In this document: positions 26,783-38,030 of the stretch, piece after piece | Position numbering within the stretch: position 1 is the stretch's first letter | Layout: the number at the start of each line of letters is the position of its first letter | Source: Pyronema omphalodes | Taxonomy: Eukaryota; Ascomycota; Pezizomycetes; Pezizales; Pyronemataceae | NCBI GenBank assembly: GCA_024516155.1 | Contig: JAJJXM010000029.1 | Coordinates: 248,001-312,000, forward strand | DNA: 64,000 nt | Direction of reading: 5' to 3' | The notes under the pieces: model-generated | Databases searched by the model: none | What the model was told of the DNA's origin: nothing | Seen by the model: the letters and a program-made list of their open reading frames with translations, nothing else | Made by a program: the position numbers and the translations under genes

Positions 26783-28216
26783 ATGAAGTGTCAAAAATGC
26801 CGTTCCACCATCAAGCTCCACGGATCCCTTGAGGATACATCCCCCGCCAGCTTTCAGCTTCTCCTCGGTTTCCCCCCCTCTTGTCGTCACGGACAAGCTC
26901 TCCGTAGCTAACAGCTCCCAGGCGCCCCTCCCCCCACCACCGCAACTCCTAACCCTCTCCCCCACGATCGCCTCAACATCTATTCCACCGCCTCTGGTTC
27001 CTCTACATCTGCAAACCCGCCTGTACGCCGCGGCTTCCCTAGTTCCAGTACCGGCACACAACGTGGCACCGCCTCACAAGCCCAGTCCATCTATGGCTCC
27101 CAGAATCCCGCCGAGTCTTTCGTAATGTTAACCGAGTCACAACTCTTCCCCCCTAGACCCAGTCTCCAACAAGACACTCCGTCTACAGATGAAGATACAA
27201 GCCGTTCCTCACAGCTCCACCGGGCGGAGCGCTTATTCGAGATTTTAAGCGCAAGGACAGATATCGACCATCCCATCTGCCAGGAGTGTTCAGAGCTGCT
27301 AATTGAGGGGTATACCAAACGACTACAGAATGCGGTGAGGGAGAGAGATGGGTTTGTTGAGTTCGCTAAGCAGATGCAGAGCGAGATTCCAAGTGCTGAA
27401 GAGCAGGCTAAGGCTGATGCCGAGTTACAGCGGCTAAGGGCTGAGGATGCGGCGGCTATGACGGAGCTAAAGGCGCTTGAAGATGAACGGGCTGAAGCAG
27501 ATGCCGAGATAAAGAGACTTGAAGCTGAGCTTGAGGAGGTTGGTAGAGAAGAGGAGCAATTTTGGAGGGAGCGAAACGCATTTTCTAGTAAACTGGAGGA
27601 GTTCCAAAACCTGCGAGATGGCGTGAATTTACAGTATGATCATGATTCTAAACAATTGGAGAAATTACAGAGGACAAATGTTTTTAATGATACGTTTTGT
27701 ATTGGACATGAGGGGGCTTTTGGGACGATAAATAATCTCCGCTTGGGACGACTGCCGAATCAACCGGTCGAGTGGTCGGAGATAAATGCGGCTTGGGGTC
27801 AGACATTGTTATTACTGGCTACAGTCGCGGAGAAGTTGGGGTTTACTTTCGATGGATATAGGCTCCGGCCTATGGGTTCAACTTCCAGGATAGATAAACT
27901 CGACATTTCCGAGTCGACAGGTGGAGAGCCAAGACTAACCACCCTCGAGCTATTTTCCAGCGGCGACATTCCCTTAGGTAGGATGTTTCTTCACAGGAAA
28001 TTTGATATGGCAATGGTAGCGTTTCTAGAATGCCTAAGACAACTAGGGGAGTACGTAGTCCAAAGGGACCCGCAGTTGAGGATGCCATATACTATTGTGA
28101 AGGATAAGATTGGGGATGTATGCATTAGGTTGGCATTTAATCAGGATGAGGCGTGGACTAAGGCTTGTAAGTACACGCTTACTTGTGTAAAGTTTTTGTT
28201 GGCACATACTAGGTAA
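26783..28216 (+). CDS. ATG6: ATG6/VPS30 (Beclin-1 family) (2 exons)
   Basis: This encodes a core subunit of the class III phosphatidylinositol 3-kinase complexes (with Vps34 and Vps15) used in autophagy and vacuolar protein sorting. Proposed exons are 26783-26867 and 26922-28216, giving 459 aa. The start is supported by the N-terminal MKCQKCRSTIKL with a CxxC pair (C3, C6) typical of fungal Atg6. The frame is blocked by a stop unless a 54-nt intron is removed; its acceptor (GCTAAC branch, CCCAG) is good but its donor (GTTTCC) is weak. A Ser/Pro-rich linker leads to NPAESFVMLTESQ near residue 90. A coiled coil of Glu/Ala/Lys/Arg-rich heptads covers about 165-265. The conserved BARA region starts at about 282 with NVFNDTFCIGHEGAFGTINN and runs to the C-terminus. 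The protein is slightly short for a fungal Atg6, mainly in the N-terminal linker. Confidence 0.92.
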
Positions 28217-30350
28217 GAGATATGTCTATTATTAGGAGGAAATAGAAGGAGATTAATAATGGTGGGATGATGTAGTAATTTGGCTTATGCTACGAGGAGG
28301 AATGGATCTGCTTCGTAAATGAAGCTGAAGCATGATAACAGTGTGTCGGAGCCTTTAGGCATGGACTTGGGGGTACGGTTGGCATACGGAAGGTGATTTG
28401 ATTTATGAATGATGTTTTAGCATGGGATAAGTTAGCGGGCGTTGGGAATACAATTTAATTTGTTTTTTTTGGAAACTTTTTAGATTTTCGTTGGTTGGTC
28501 GATGGAAGGCTGGAAGCAAATATTTTTGATAACACAAAGAAATAAAAACTTAAACTCTTTATGTACCTGTATGTAATGATATTAGGCTTAACATAAACCC
28601 TTTTGATATCCCATTAATGATAAGCTGAGTCATCAACTATAGGGCGTTTCACGCTACGTTTATCGGGGCCCATTATAGCGCGCTTCGGGAAACTTTTTAA
28701 GAAAAATCTGTCGCCATAAACAATGTCAGCGTGAAACCCCCCCAGAATCTTAATTGAAAGAAATCGCATTCTCGCTGTTTTTCTTAGGCCGCAACATCGC
28801 GTCCCCTCGCACCACGACCCAGGAAAAAAATTTTCACCACACACTTGGCGATGCCACGCGCGCAAAAAAAACCCACAGAACAACTTTTTGACGAATATTA
28901 CAGCAAAAAAATGTTTCGTAATCATAGCTGGGCATGCACAGAGGCCAACTTTTATATTTTATACTTCTTTTTATAATCTTTTTGAATTTTCATATTTTTA
29001 TTCTTTTCGCTATGAGAGACAGTGGAAGAGCGATGCTAACCCGTATCGTGCTTAGTGCTCCGTGTAGTGTTAAATGAGCCGTAATAGATAGTCCGAGATT
29101 ATCTTAAAATGCCATAAGGAGCTCCGGAGCTCCTTTTGCAAAAAGGCTTTTAAGACGATAAATGCCGCGCCTAGATCGCCTATTGAACTAGTGATTAAGC
29201 TTAATCCAATCGTTAAACAATCCATAACTGAAGCGTGAAACGGCCTTATGAACCACTTCAATAACCGCGCTTACAAGATATACCCACAAATTCATGCCCA
29301 TCTACCAAAGAATCTTCTTACATATTCCCCTTCCTATTATTCTCCTCATCTTTTCTGTACTACTTATAGACACCTCTCCCCACCCAACCTCCATCCGATC
29401 AAAGACCGACGGTCGACCACTAGATCATAACCTCTTTTACCAGATATCCTTCTCTTTTCTCCTCTCCTTGTTTTTTTTTCTTTATGCTTAAGTTCTGCTA
29501 TATCTGAAAGTTCTTAGAAAATGCTCTGAGCCCTCATTTCTCATCCCTCATCCCTCAGCCAGCATTCTTCATCCTTCATCCGCCACGAGTAACGAGTGAC
29601 GAGTAATGAGTCTGCTACAGATGTACATACATACCATGATACCTGAAATACACAAACCATGACTCGAACAATCCTTGGACCTCGTATTCGTATGTATGTA
29701 TGATTTTTCAAAAAAAAAAAAAAACAAAAAAAAAAATAATAATAAATAGTGAATTCTGACATACCCACCTTGCTGCAAAGTAAGAGCTAATGTAACTTGT
29801 AGTTATCTTTAGGATACTCCTATCCTAAGCGACTGTGATATAAATATATATACATAGGTATGTATGTATGGACCTATCTCATATCTCTCATATCTCTCAT
29901 ATATATCATCCAGGTCAGGACTCCACAGTAGTTTATCCTCAACTTTCAAGGTTACATAATTTAGGTATTGATAATCGGATGATGGGGATTAGTTTCTCTA
30001 CTGGTATATATACGGTACACGAGTGACGACTGTACTGAATAATCCCGACTCTGGACTCTGGACTCTAGATCCGGTACGGGGGAGGGAATTCTTTGATTGT
30101 TAAAGGTCGCCTAGAGTTCCGGTTTCTTGGCCGCACTAGGGCTTACGTGACTGGCACGTGGAGGTCTCAATGAATACAATCTTCCACCTCCACCTTTCTC
30201 TCGCATTTCCGTTTTACAACAATATAATCAGACTCTGATATTTTCTTCATATGAACATATAGCATATCCTCTCCGCATCCGCATCCTCCCCCTCCTCTTC
30301 GCCCCCTCCCTCCTCCTCTCCCTCCTCCCTCCTCCTCTCCCTCCTACCCT
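28217..30350. other. ATG6 to CLYBL-like intergenic
   Basis: Apart from the TIR-bounded candidate element at 28641-29247, no gene is seen. An A-rich run lies at about 29708-29735, TATATA and CATACATA repeats at 29640-29910, and a CTCCTC pyrimidine repeat at about 30280-30350 against the 3' end of the lyase gene. Confidence 0.55.
28641..29247. mobile_element. Candidate non-autonomous TIR element (about 607 bp)
   Basis: The two ends carry an imperfect terminal inverted repeat: GGGCGTTTCACGCT at the left and, read on the other strand, GGCCGTTTCACGCT at the right. TA dinucleotides lie near both ends, but no exact target-site duplication can be fixed. Inside are a perfect palindrome GGAGCTCCGGAGCTCC (about 29119-29134) and AT-rich DNA. 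The short frames inside show no transposase domain. It could be a MITE or a shrunken Tc1/mariner-like relic; a chance inverted pair is less likely because the matching core is 11 bases. Confidence 0.45.
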
Positions 30351-32499
30351 CTATTCCACCCCGACACTCTCCACCTCCCTCCAAACACCCTCCACATCCG
30401 CCCCCGCCCCTCTCGCCAACTCAACAATTTTTTTCGCCCTCTCAATGACAGGTCTATCGATCATCTTCCCATCCAGACTCCAACTCCCCTTGCCTAATCT
30501 TTCCGCCTCCCTTTCCGCCACCAGAATCCTAACCGCATCCCGAAGCTTTTCGGGACTGGGACTGAAGAGTTGTTGGACTATCGGTACTTGATTAGGGTGG
30601 ATACATTGTTTTCCTGTAAAGCCCATTGCTGATCCGGCGATGCTTTCTGTTGTTAGGGCGCCGTCGGGGTTAAGGTAGTCGGTACAGACCTGGGGGTGTT
30701 AGTTGGGTGATGGGGGGTGGGTGATGGCGGGGGGGGGGGGGAGGGGATGCAAGAGGATGAAGGGGAAGTAACCAGCAACCTACCAAATCAATACAACTAT
30801 GCAACTCCGCGGCCTTAGCAGCCGTAACAATCATCTGTCTCGCAAACAAAAACTCCATCAACGACGGGGTTCTCGTGATCCCAAGATCCAATGAGAAATC
30901 TTCTGCTGCGAATATTAGGCCGGAAAGATTCTTGGTCGAGGCGCAGATGGATTGGATGTCCATTACTGCTCTTGCGCTTTCGATTAGTGCGAGGAGCTTT
31001 ATGTCGGGTCGTCCGGCGTGGGAGAGGATCGAGGTTATGAATGTCCTAGAGGGGGTCAGTCAGGAGAGGGTGGAGGAGGGGGGTTATGGAATAGGATGGG
31101 GGGGGGGGCGGGGATAATGGTTAAGGAGAGGTTGTTGTTGTTGTTGTTGGGGGGGGGGGGGTTGGCTTGATGGAGATATGGGAAAGGGATGTGTTAATGA
31201 TAAAGGTACTTGGGGTATTCAATATTGGATCAATCAACTCCAGATGATACGATATGATCCTGGAGAGTTGAAGTATCTTTCGCTCCTACCAACCAGAAAC
31301 CAACCAGGGAACCAGGGCAAAACCCCATCTGGGGGGGGGCTAAAGTACTTACAGATCACTCGGTTTATTAACCTTCGGAACCACGATGGTATCGACATGT
31401 TTTCCTTTCAACTGGCAACAAATTAACTCATCAGCCATATTCCTGACCCCCCCCCCCCCCCACCAACACCCTTATCTCCCTCCCTCTTTAAAAGATGGGA
31501 GAGAGAGAGAGAGAGAGAGAGATTGAAACCCCAACGAAAAACAACTTACAACAACCTCCAAATCCTCCTCGGCAAGCCCAGTATCAACAGCATTAATCCT
31601 AACAGCCTGTTCCCGGATGCCCGCAGCTCGGGGCTGCGATAATATATCCCGGATTTGTTGACGTGCGAGGGGTTTTTGGGATTGCGTTACGGAATCTTCG
31701 AGGTCGTAGGCCTGGGGGGTTTAGGGGGTTAGTTGGGGTTTGGAAATAAAGGGGAGGGGATGGGATGGAGGCTTAGGGGCTTGGTTGGTGATATGGAGTC
31801 TACGGATTCCACAGATTCCCTTGGTCAGGTACATGAAGTCAGGTATGTATAAAACCAACCCAGATATCCTCCATCATAGGATGATACGCAATTCAACATG
31901 CCATATTCGACGTGCTACCTATAACACCATCCCCAACCTCAATCAACCCCGCAAAAGCAATCTTACAAAAAAGACGATAATCAAAGAAATAAAAAATAAC
32001 AAAAAAAGAAATTGGATAAACGCACAATACAATCCACATCGAGACCTCTAGATTTCTGGAGCATACGAGCATTGGAACCGGGAACTAATGTTATGGAGTT
32101 GTTAGCGGTGATTTCCTTTTGGTTTTGGTTTTTTTTTTTTGCTGAAAATGTCAAAGTCATGTTCTGTTTTCAATGTATTGGTTGTATCGGTTTGAATAAA
32201 TTGAACGGTAAATAGATACTGCTGTACAGACGCCACAGCTAGCTAGTAAACGTGGAGCTGCTGGTGGTGATCACGAGATCTTGAAAAGCAGAAGCAGAGC
32301 AACGATGTCCCCGCCCGCCTGATCCGATTTCAAGCGGAGCATTCGTCGCGGCCGTCGCCGCTGACGTCGCAGCAGCAGCAGCATAACCATAGCAGCAGCA
32401 GCAGCATAGCCGCATACCACAGCACATCACAGCAAGGGAAAGCTCACCATACAACAAAGCCCGTCTCAGCACACTTTTCGCAAGCGAAGCAGTAGCCAT
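30351..32499 (-). CDS. Mitochondrial CitE/CLYBL-like acyl-CoA lyase (6 exons)
   Basis: This encodes a 310-aa member of the HpcH/HpaI aldolase / citrate lyase beta-subunit family. Human CLYBL is a mitochondrial citramalyl-CoA lyase; the substrate here is inferred. Exons are 32499-32448, 32084-32026, 31711-31550, 31411-31353, 31045-30784 and 30689-30351. All junctions keep frame with canonical GT-AG ends. The N-terminus (MATASLAKSVLRRALLY) is basic and amphipathic like a mitochondrial presequence, and runs directly into the family's strand 1 LLYVPGSNARML. Further motifs in order are YDLEDSV (39-45), VRINAVDTGL with R75, VVPKV (101-105), ALIESARA with E133 as a metal ligand, and LIFAAEDFSLDLG with E159 and D160. 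The C-terminal part contains SAMGFTGKQCIHPNQ. All catalytic residues visible are intact. The introns carry homopolymer and GA repeats. The gene is convergent with ATG6 and divergent from LETM1. Confidence 0.93.
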
Positions 32500-33037
32500 T
32501 CCGATTATCTTGTCTCGTCTCGTTTTGTCTCGCCTTGTAGTCGCTATGTATTGCGTGACTGGATGATTGGATGATTAGATGACGTCGCGGTGGAACGCCA
32601 CAGTACATACAAGAAAAACTCGCGGTTATGCTCGGTACCGGGTATGTATGTAGCTTGACAAGAAGCTTATCGATTAGAAGAAGCCTGTTGGAACTTCCTT
32701 CCTGCCAAGACTGAGGGTCCTGTAATTGGAGATCAGAGATCAGAGATCAGAGATCTTCCATACATAGATGATAGATGATAGATGATAGATGATAGATGAT
32801 AGGTTCCCCGCTGTGTTGGGCTGGACTCAGGGGAACTGGGAGACTGTACATACATGTGGAGTCCTGTTTTTTTGATCTCAGACTTGCTGCCTGCCTATGA
32901 TCTGCTGGCTCGCTAGAATACCCAGTACATACACCATACCCGAGATCTTGTCTTTTGTGGCAGGCAATTGCGTCGTGCTGGCTGGCTGTCGTGGTGCTTA
33001 TGCTTATGCCTGCCGACCAGCCAGTGACGATCAATAG

Positions 33038-33082
<45 letters not shown>

Positions 33083-34342
33083 TTTCGAAGCGAAGAACAG
33101 CAGGTACGGGAAATTAAGAACAGCTCAGCAAAGATTCCATTGGGTCTTCTATTGCATTATGTATGTATGTATGTATGCAGGCTGCAGATAACGTTGGCGA
33201 TGCGATATGTACATAGCGATAGCGATAGCGATATGTAGATTGCAGCATCTATGTACAGTCGGTATACGATGAATATTTGTTGGTCAAGTGTCACTGGTCA
33301 ATTGTGGATTTCGATATGTATGTTACTGTACGAATAAGGAACGAAGTTAAGTTCGAATCTCCTCTGCCCACAACCGAGCGAGATTTAAATCGCGGAGGCG
33401 GATCTGAAAAAATGGCTCGGCGACGACTATGTATCTGTCCCTGATTTCGGTTCGCTGCTGTTCTAACTTCTGGGCTTCGGGCGTTCAAGCCTCAGGGCAA
33501 CCACACCCCCCCCCCTCCCCTCCCACCCCCTCCCCTCCCTCCCGCCTCAGGATCGCTTCCGCTTCCATTTCCACGCCGCTGTCGCCCTGCCAGCCCTGAA
33601 GGGCTGATCGGTTCAAAGTGTTGCCAGAAGAAGGGGAAAAAGAGGGGGGAAAGAGTTCCATGGGTTCCGTGCACGATCCTCCAAATCCTTAGTTGGGACC
33701 AAAAATATATCATTAGCTGGTTCTTTTTAATTGTAAATAGCTTCATAATTGATAGAGATATTGGTAGATATGTACCCGAGTATCCACATAGAAACAGATC
33801 AATTATGTAGATGACACGATATGAATCCAAGTCAATCAAATATATTCATCCGACGCTTCCATGGCCAATTTCTCGCCATTATTTTGGAATCCTTCCTTTG
33901 CATTCGCCGCTGTTCTCTGCCGCTAGACCGTCTTAGTGTCAATACTCTCTCATCCGGTCAAGGACGAGCCACAATCCCTTTGTAGGAGGCGGTGCAACTG
34001 TGCCGAACACCCCTGTCACCTGCTACTCCCCCCCAACAACAAGCTGTGGCTAATCGCATCAGTCAGTCGTCTATCCTGGTAATTATTCCATGTACCAAAG
34101 AGTCAAGACGAAGGTCCTTACACCACGACACCCTTAACACCGCCGATTTGAAAACCCGCAACCCGCAATCCGCAACACCAACACCAACACCAACACAACC
34201 ATCCATCACAAGATCCTTTGTAACTTATACACCCTGCCAAAGTTATAACTTGCCGCCGTACACAAAAAAAAAAAAAAACACAACCGAACCGCCCGTCCGA
34301 TATCAACCATAGACCATCTGGTCTCTCCAACGTACGCCCGCC
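32500..34342. other. Divergent spacer between CLYBL-like and LETM1 genes
   Basis: This 1.8-kb spacer holds both promoters. It contains short tandem repeats (AGATC/AGAGATC at 32730-32757, GATGATA units at about 32766-32802, GTAT units near 33160-33178, GCGATA units at 33215-33232), a 41-base C run at 33042-33082 and a pyrimidine-rich stretch at 33506-33545. A tRNA-like GTTCGAATC word near 33352 has no partner stems. No gene is supported. Confidence 0.55.
33042..33082. repeat. 41-base homopolymer C tract
   Basis: The sequence shows 41 consecutive C residues between the two divergent genes. It is the longest of at least fourteen G/C homopolymer runs of 12 bases or more in the window. Exact length may be affected by sequencing error. 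Confidence 0.85.
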
Positions 34343-36410
34343 ATGAATTCTACCCGTCTCATCCTCAACTCCGCGGTCTCCCGCACTGCCGTCTCCGGAG
34401 CCAGTACAACCTCCCCTCCCTGTGAATAACCATAAGCCGGTTACTAACAACCCTCGAAAAGCCCGTCGTATAGCCTACCCTCGTAACGCTACCCGTATCG
34501 GCCTTTCTTCACACCGCCCACAGTTGCCCCGTCACTCCGCAAGCCTTTTCATCTGTCTCCGCGACCTTTCCACACAGACTGCTAGCTCTCCAGGAGCCGC
34601 TGGTGCACCTCCCCCGGGCTTCAATATCGAGGAAGCAAAGCGCCCTCTTCCCAAGACTGTAGCGGAGAGCAAGTCGGATGGATCAAAGCCTGGAAAGAAC
34701 GAGGATCCCCCAAAGGAGGTTGCCGCTAAGGATTTGGTAAAGGAGGAGAAGAAGAAGGAGACAGTTTGGCAGAAGGTTAAGCATGGTATACAACATTTCT
34801 GGGATGGAACTAAGCTGTTGGGTGTTGAGATTAAGATCTCTTACAAGTTGGCATTGAAGATGGCTGCGGGATATGAATTGAGCAGACGGGAGAGGCGACA
34901 GGTGAGTTGAATTGAGAGTGTGAAGATTTTATGGATGACTCGGATTTGCTGGATTTCAACAAAATCTATGAATTTGACCATTCCCGGAATCTTTATGCAA
35001 CTTGCCGATACCCCCCCAGCTGACACATCCTAGCTCGAGCGAACAGTCAAGGATCTCGGACGTCTTGTCCCCTTCTCAGTTTTCATCATCGTCCCAGCAG
35101 GAGAGCTCTTTTTGCCAATCGCCCTCAAGTTCTTCCCCAACCTTCTTCCCAGCACCTACGAGGACCAGCAGCAAAAGGATGCAAAGAGCAAGAAGCTTCG
35201 TTCGACCAGAAAGGATGTTTCGGAATTCCTTAGGACGACTATGAAGGAGGGCGGAATTCTACCTCTCGGAGCAAAGACCCGGCAGAGCGAGGAGTTTGCT
35301 GAGTTTTTCAAGAAGGTATGATTACTGGATCTCCCCCCACCACCACCACGGAACCCTCCCAAGGAAAAAAAAAGGAATCCTACGGAACCATCTTGGACAT
35401 TGGAACCCACTGGACACACCCACGAAACAAACCCTCCCTTCACCCATCCCCACACCCCCCCAAGGACCTTCCTATGGATCTTTATTGGAGCGCGAAGATT
35501 AAACAATAAAAGTACCGTAACGTAGGTTGATCTAGGTTTAATCTTCCGTCTCCAGTCTCGATCCGGACCGTTCGTTGCGCATATCCCGTCCCCGCATTCG
35601 CTCTCACTTGTTTGCTTTTCTCGCTTCGCTCAACGTTTAATCCGTGACGTCATCGAACTTTCACTAATCCCCGTTTAACAGATTCGCACCTCCAACCAAA
35701 AGCCTTCTCATGAGGAAATAATCAAAGTCTGCAAGATCTTTAAAGACGACGTAACCCTGGACAACCTCTCCCGTCCTCAGTTAGTTGGAATGTGTCGTTA
35801 CATGAACTTGAACACCTTCGGAACCGACTCCCTCCTCCGCTACAACATCCGCCACCGTTTGCGCCAGCTAAAGCGTGATGACCGCGCTATTTCCTTTGAA
35901 GGAATCGACTCCCTCTCTATCCCTGAATTACAAAGCGCCTGCATGTCCCGTGGAATCCGCACCCATGGTGTTTCCCCCGCAAGACTCAGAGAGGACCTAA
36001 GCACCTGGCTCGAGCTCCGTCTCAAGCACGGTTTACCTTCCACCTTAATGGTACTTTCCAACGCATTCATGTATGCGCAAGGAAAGGAAACCGAACTAGA
36101 ATCGCACTACGACGCGCTACTAGCAGTTCTTTCTTCAATCCCCGAAGAACTCTACCATGAAATTGAATTAGAAGTGCATGCGGCAGAAGGCGCGGCTACT
36201 AATAAACAACGTCTGGAAGTTTTCAAGGAACAACAGGAAATGATTGAAGAGGAAAATGAACAGAGAGCTGAAACTGGTCATAAGGAACCTACGGATGAAA
36301 AGGATATCGATGAGAAAATGGGAATTGCCGTTGCGGAGGAAAAGGTACCCGGAAATCAGGAAGTTAGAGAGGCCGTCAAGGATGCTGATGAGTTTAAGAA
36401 ATCTGTATAA
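34343..36410 (+). CDS. LETM1/MDM38-family mitochondrial inner-membrane protein (4 exons)
   Basis: By homology this supports mitochondrial K+/H+ (or Ca2+/H+) exchange and ribosome attachment at the inner membrane. Proposed exons are 34343-34421, 34474-34901, 35034-35315 and 35682-36410, giving 505 aa. An alternative acceptor for intron 1 at 34461 would shorten that intron from 52 to 40 nt and add four residues. The N-terminus [19 protein letters not shown] is presequence-like. A linker rich in Lys and Pro precedes the conserved core [18 protein letters not shown] and [20 protein letters not shown]. One membrane segment follows at about 180-200 ([20 protein letters not shown]). The ribosome-binding-like LETM domain continues through [20 protein letters not shown] and [11 protein letters not shown]. 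The tail is acidic and coiled-coil-like. Intron 3 is 366 nt, much longer than the other introns in this window. MDM38 and YLH47 cannot be separated by eye. Confidence 0.93.
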
Positions 36411-36649
36411 ACGCCGGTGTGTGTGCGGCGGTGTGTTCGGCGGTGTCTGTATAGCGATTTGCAGCATTGAGAAGCGTTGAGAAGCGTTTATCGATTATCA
36501 GCAACTTGCAGTACAACCAAAGGACAACAATAGACAGTAAAACTATTCAGATTTATTCTCAACCCATTGGTTTAGTATATCAAATAGACAGAAGTTATAA
36601 CAACATTAAAAAATATCAGTATAAAGAATCAGTATAAAGAATCAGTATA

Positions 36650-36745
36650 AAGGATTAGGATTAGGATGGATTGGGGTTAGGATTGGGGTTAGGATTAGGA
36701 TTGGGATAGGGGTTAGGATTGGGATAAGGGATAGGGATAAAGGAT
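36650..36745 (+). repeat. Degenerate interstitial telomere-like repeat
   Basis: About 95 bp consist of mixed GGATTA, GGGGTTA and GGGATA units. They resemble a degenerate form of the fungal telomere unit TTAGGG but contain no run of exact TTAGGG copies. The match may be coincidental low complexity. Confidence 0.55.
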
Positions 36746-37343
36746 AGAAAGTTCTTTTTTTTGCCTTTTTTTGCCGTTTGTGTATTGTATATATTTGGGA
36801 GTTTTTTGTGTGTGTGGTTTTTGTAGTTATTTTACTCTACCCTTTTTGCTTTTTTTTTCTTTTTTTTTCTGATTTGATGGTGATTCGATGGTGATTGTGA
36901 TGGTACTGTGCTGTGCTGAATTCGGAACTTAAGGGGGCTTTCTTTTTGATAGATTTTGGCTGGTGACGGTGACGGTGACGGTGGTGGTGGCTGGATTTTT
37001 GGTTTTTGGTTTTTGGTTTTAAGTATTAACTCTACTCTTATTTGGTCTTGGTCCTGCTGTTGCTGTTGCTGTTAATAAATCAAAACTCCACATCAAAATT
37101 ATCAGACCATCAGACCATCAGATCTATCAGACTCTATCAACACCTACAAAAAAAAGATAAGATTATACTTCACTTTAGTCTTTAGTCTTTAGAATATTTC
37201 CTGCGAGCAGGTGGATAATCCATTTCTATTTCTATTCTCTCGATAACGGTTATGTTATTTCGTTCGTCTTCAAAATTGGTCTGTATGTATGTATGTATGT
37301 ATACTTAGGGGTGTTTAGTATTTAGTATTTTGATTTCAATATG

Positions 37344-37575
37344 TTACTTTACTTTACTGGGAAATGATTTACTTTACTTTACTTTACTTTACTTTACTTT
37401 ACTTTACTTACTTTACTTTACTTTACTTACTTTACTTTACTTTACTTTACTTTACTTTACTTTACTTTACTTTACTTTACTTTACTTTACTTTACTTTAC
37501 TTTACTTTACTTTACTTTACTTTACTTTACTTTACTTTACTTTACTTTACTTTACTTTACTTTACTTTACTTTAC
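37344..37575 (+). repeat. Pentanucleotide array (CTTTA)n
   Basis: About 230 bp are built from the 5-mer CTTTA, with two early slips to a 4-base unit near 37400-37430 and one short break near 37358. Open frames through it encode only a repeated LLYFT-type peptide and are artefacts of the repeat. Confidence 0.95.
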
Positions 37576-37635
37576 TGGAAAATTATTTATGGGGTTTTTG
37601 ATGGAGAAACCAGGGGGGTAGAGTGCGGCGGGCTG

Positions 37636-37705
37636 GGCTGGCTGGTTGACTAGCGACTGGCTGGTTGACTAGCGACTAGCGACTAGCGACTAGCGACTGG
37701 CTGGC
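37636..37705 (+). repeat. Minisatellite with GACTAGC core
   Basis: Units of GACTAGC alternate with GACTGGCTGGTT-type units immediately after the CTTTA array. The period of the pure part is 7 bases. Confidence 0.8.
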
Positions 37706-38030
37706 ATAGCGATTGGGGGTGGGGACTCTTAGGCACCAGTATCGAAAATATATTTTTTTTTTTTGTTTTTTTTTTTTTAACTGCGGTAAAAATATATAAA
37801 ATACACTTACAAAAAGCGGGGGTGTGTGGGGGTTTGGGGGGGGGGGGGGGGTTTGCAATATCTCTGCAACGTTTCTATATTTCCGCAACGTTTAACTTTC
37901 CACCCGCGGAAGTTTTCTGCGGCATGTAAGAAATTTCTTCACGGCGTAAGCACGTAAGCGCGTAGATTATAAGACCGAAAGCGTTTTTTTTTTGTGTAGA
38001 GACTAGAGACTAGAGTCTTTGAGTGCTGAA

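Noticed and set aside
33340..33400. A GTTCGAATC word resembling a tRNA B box
   Set aside because: No matching T stem, anticodon arm or acceptor stem surrounds it.
37330..37653. Two overlapping plus-strand frames of LLYFT repeats
   Set aside because: They are translations of the CTTTA array and have no independent coding evidence.
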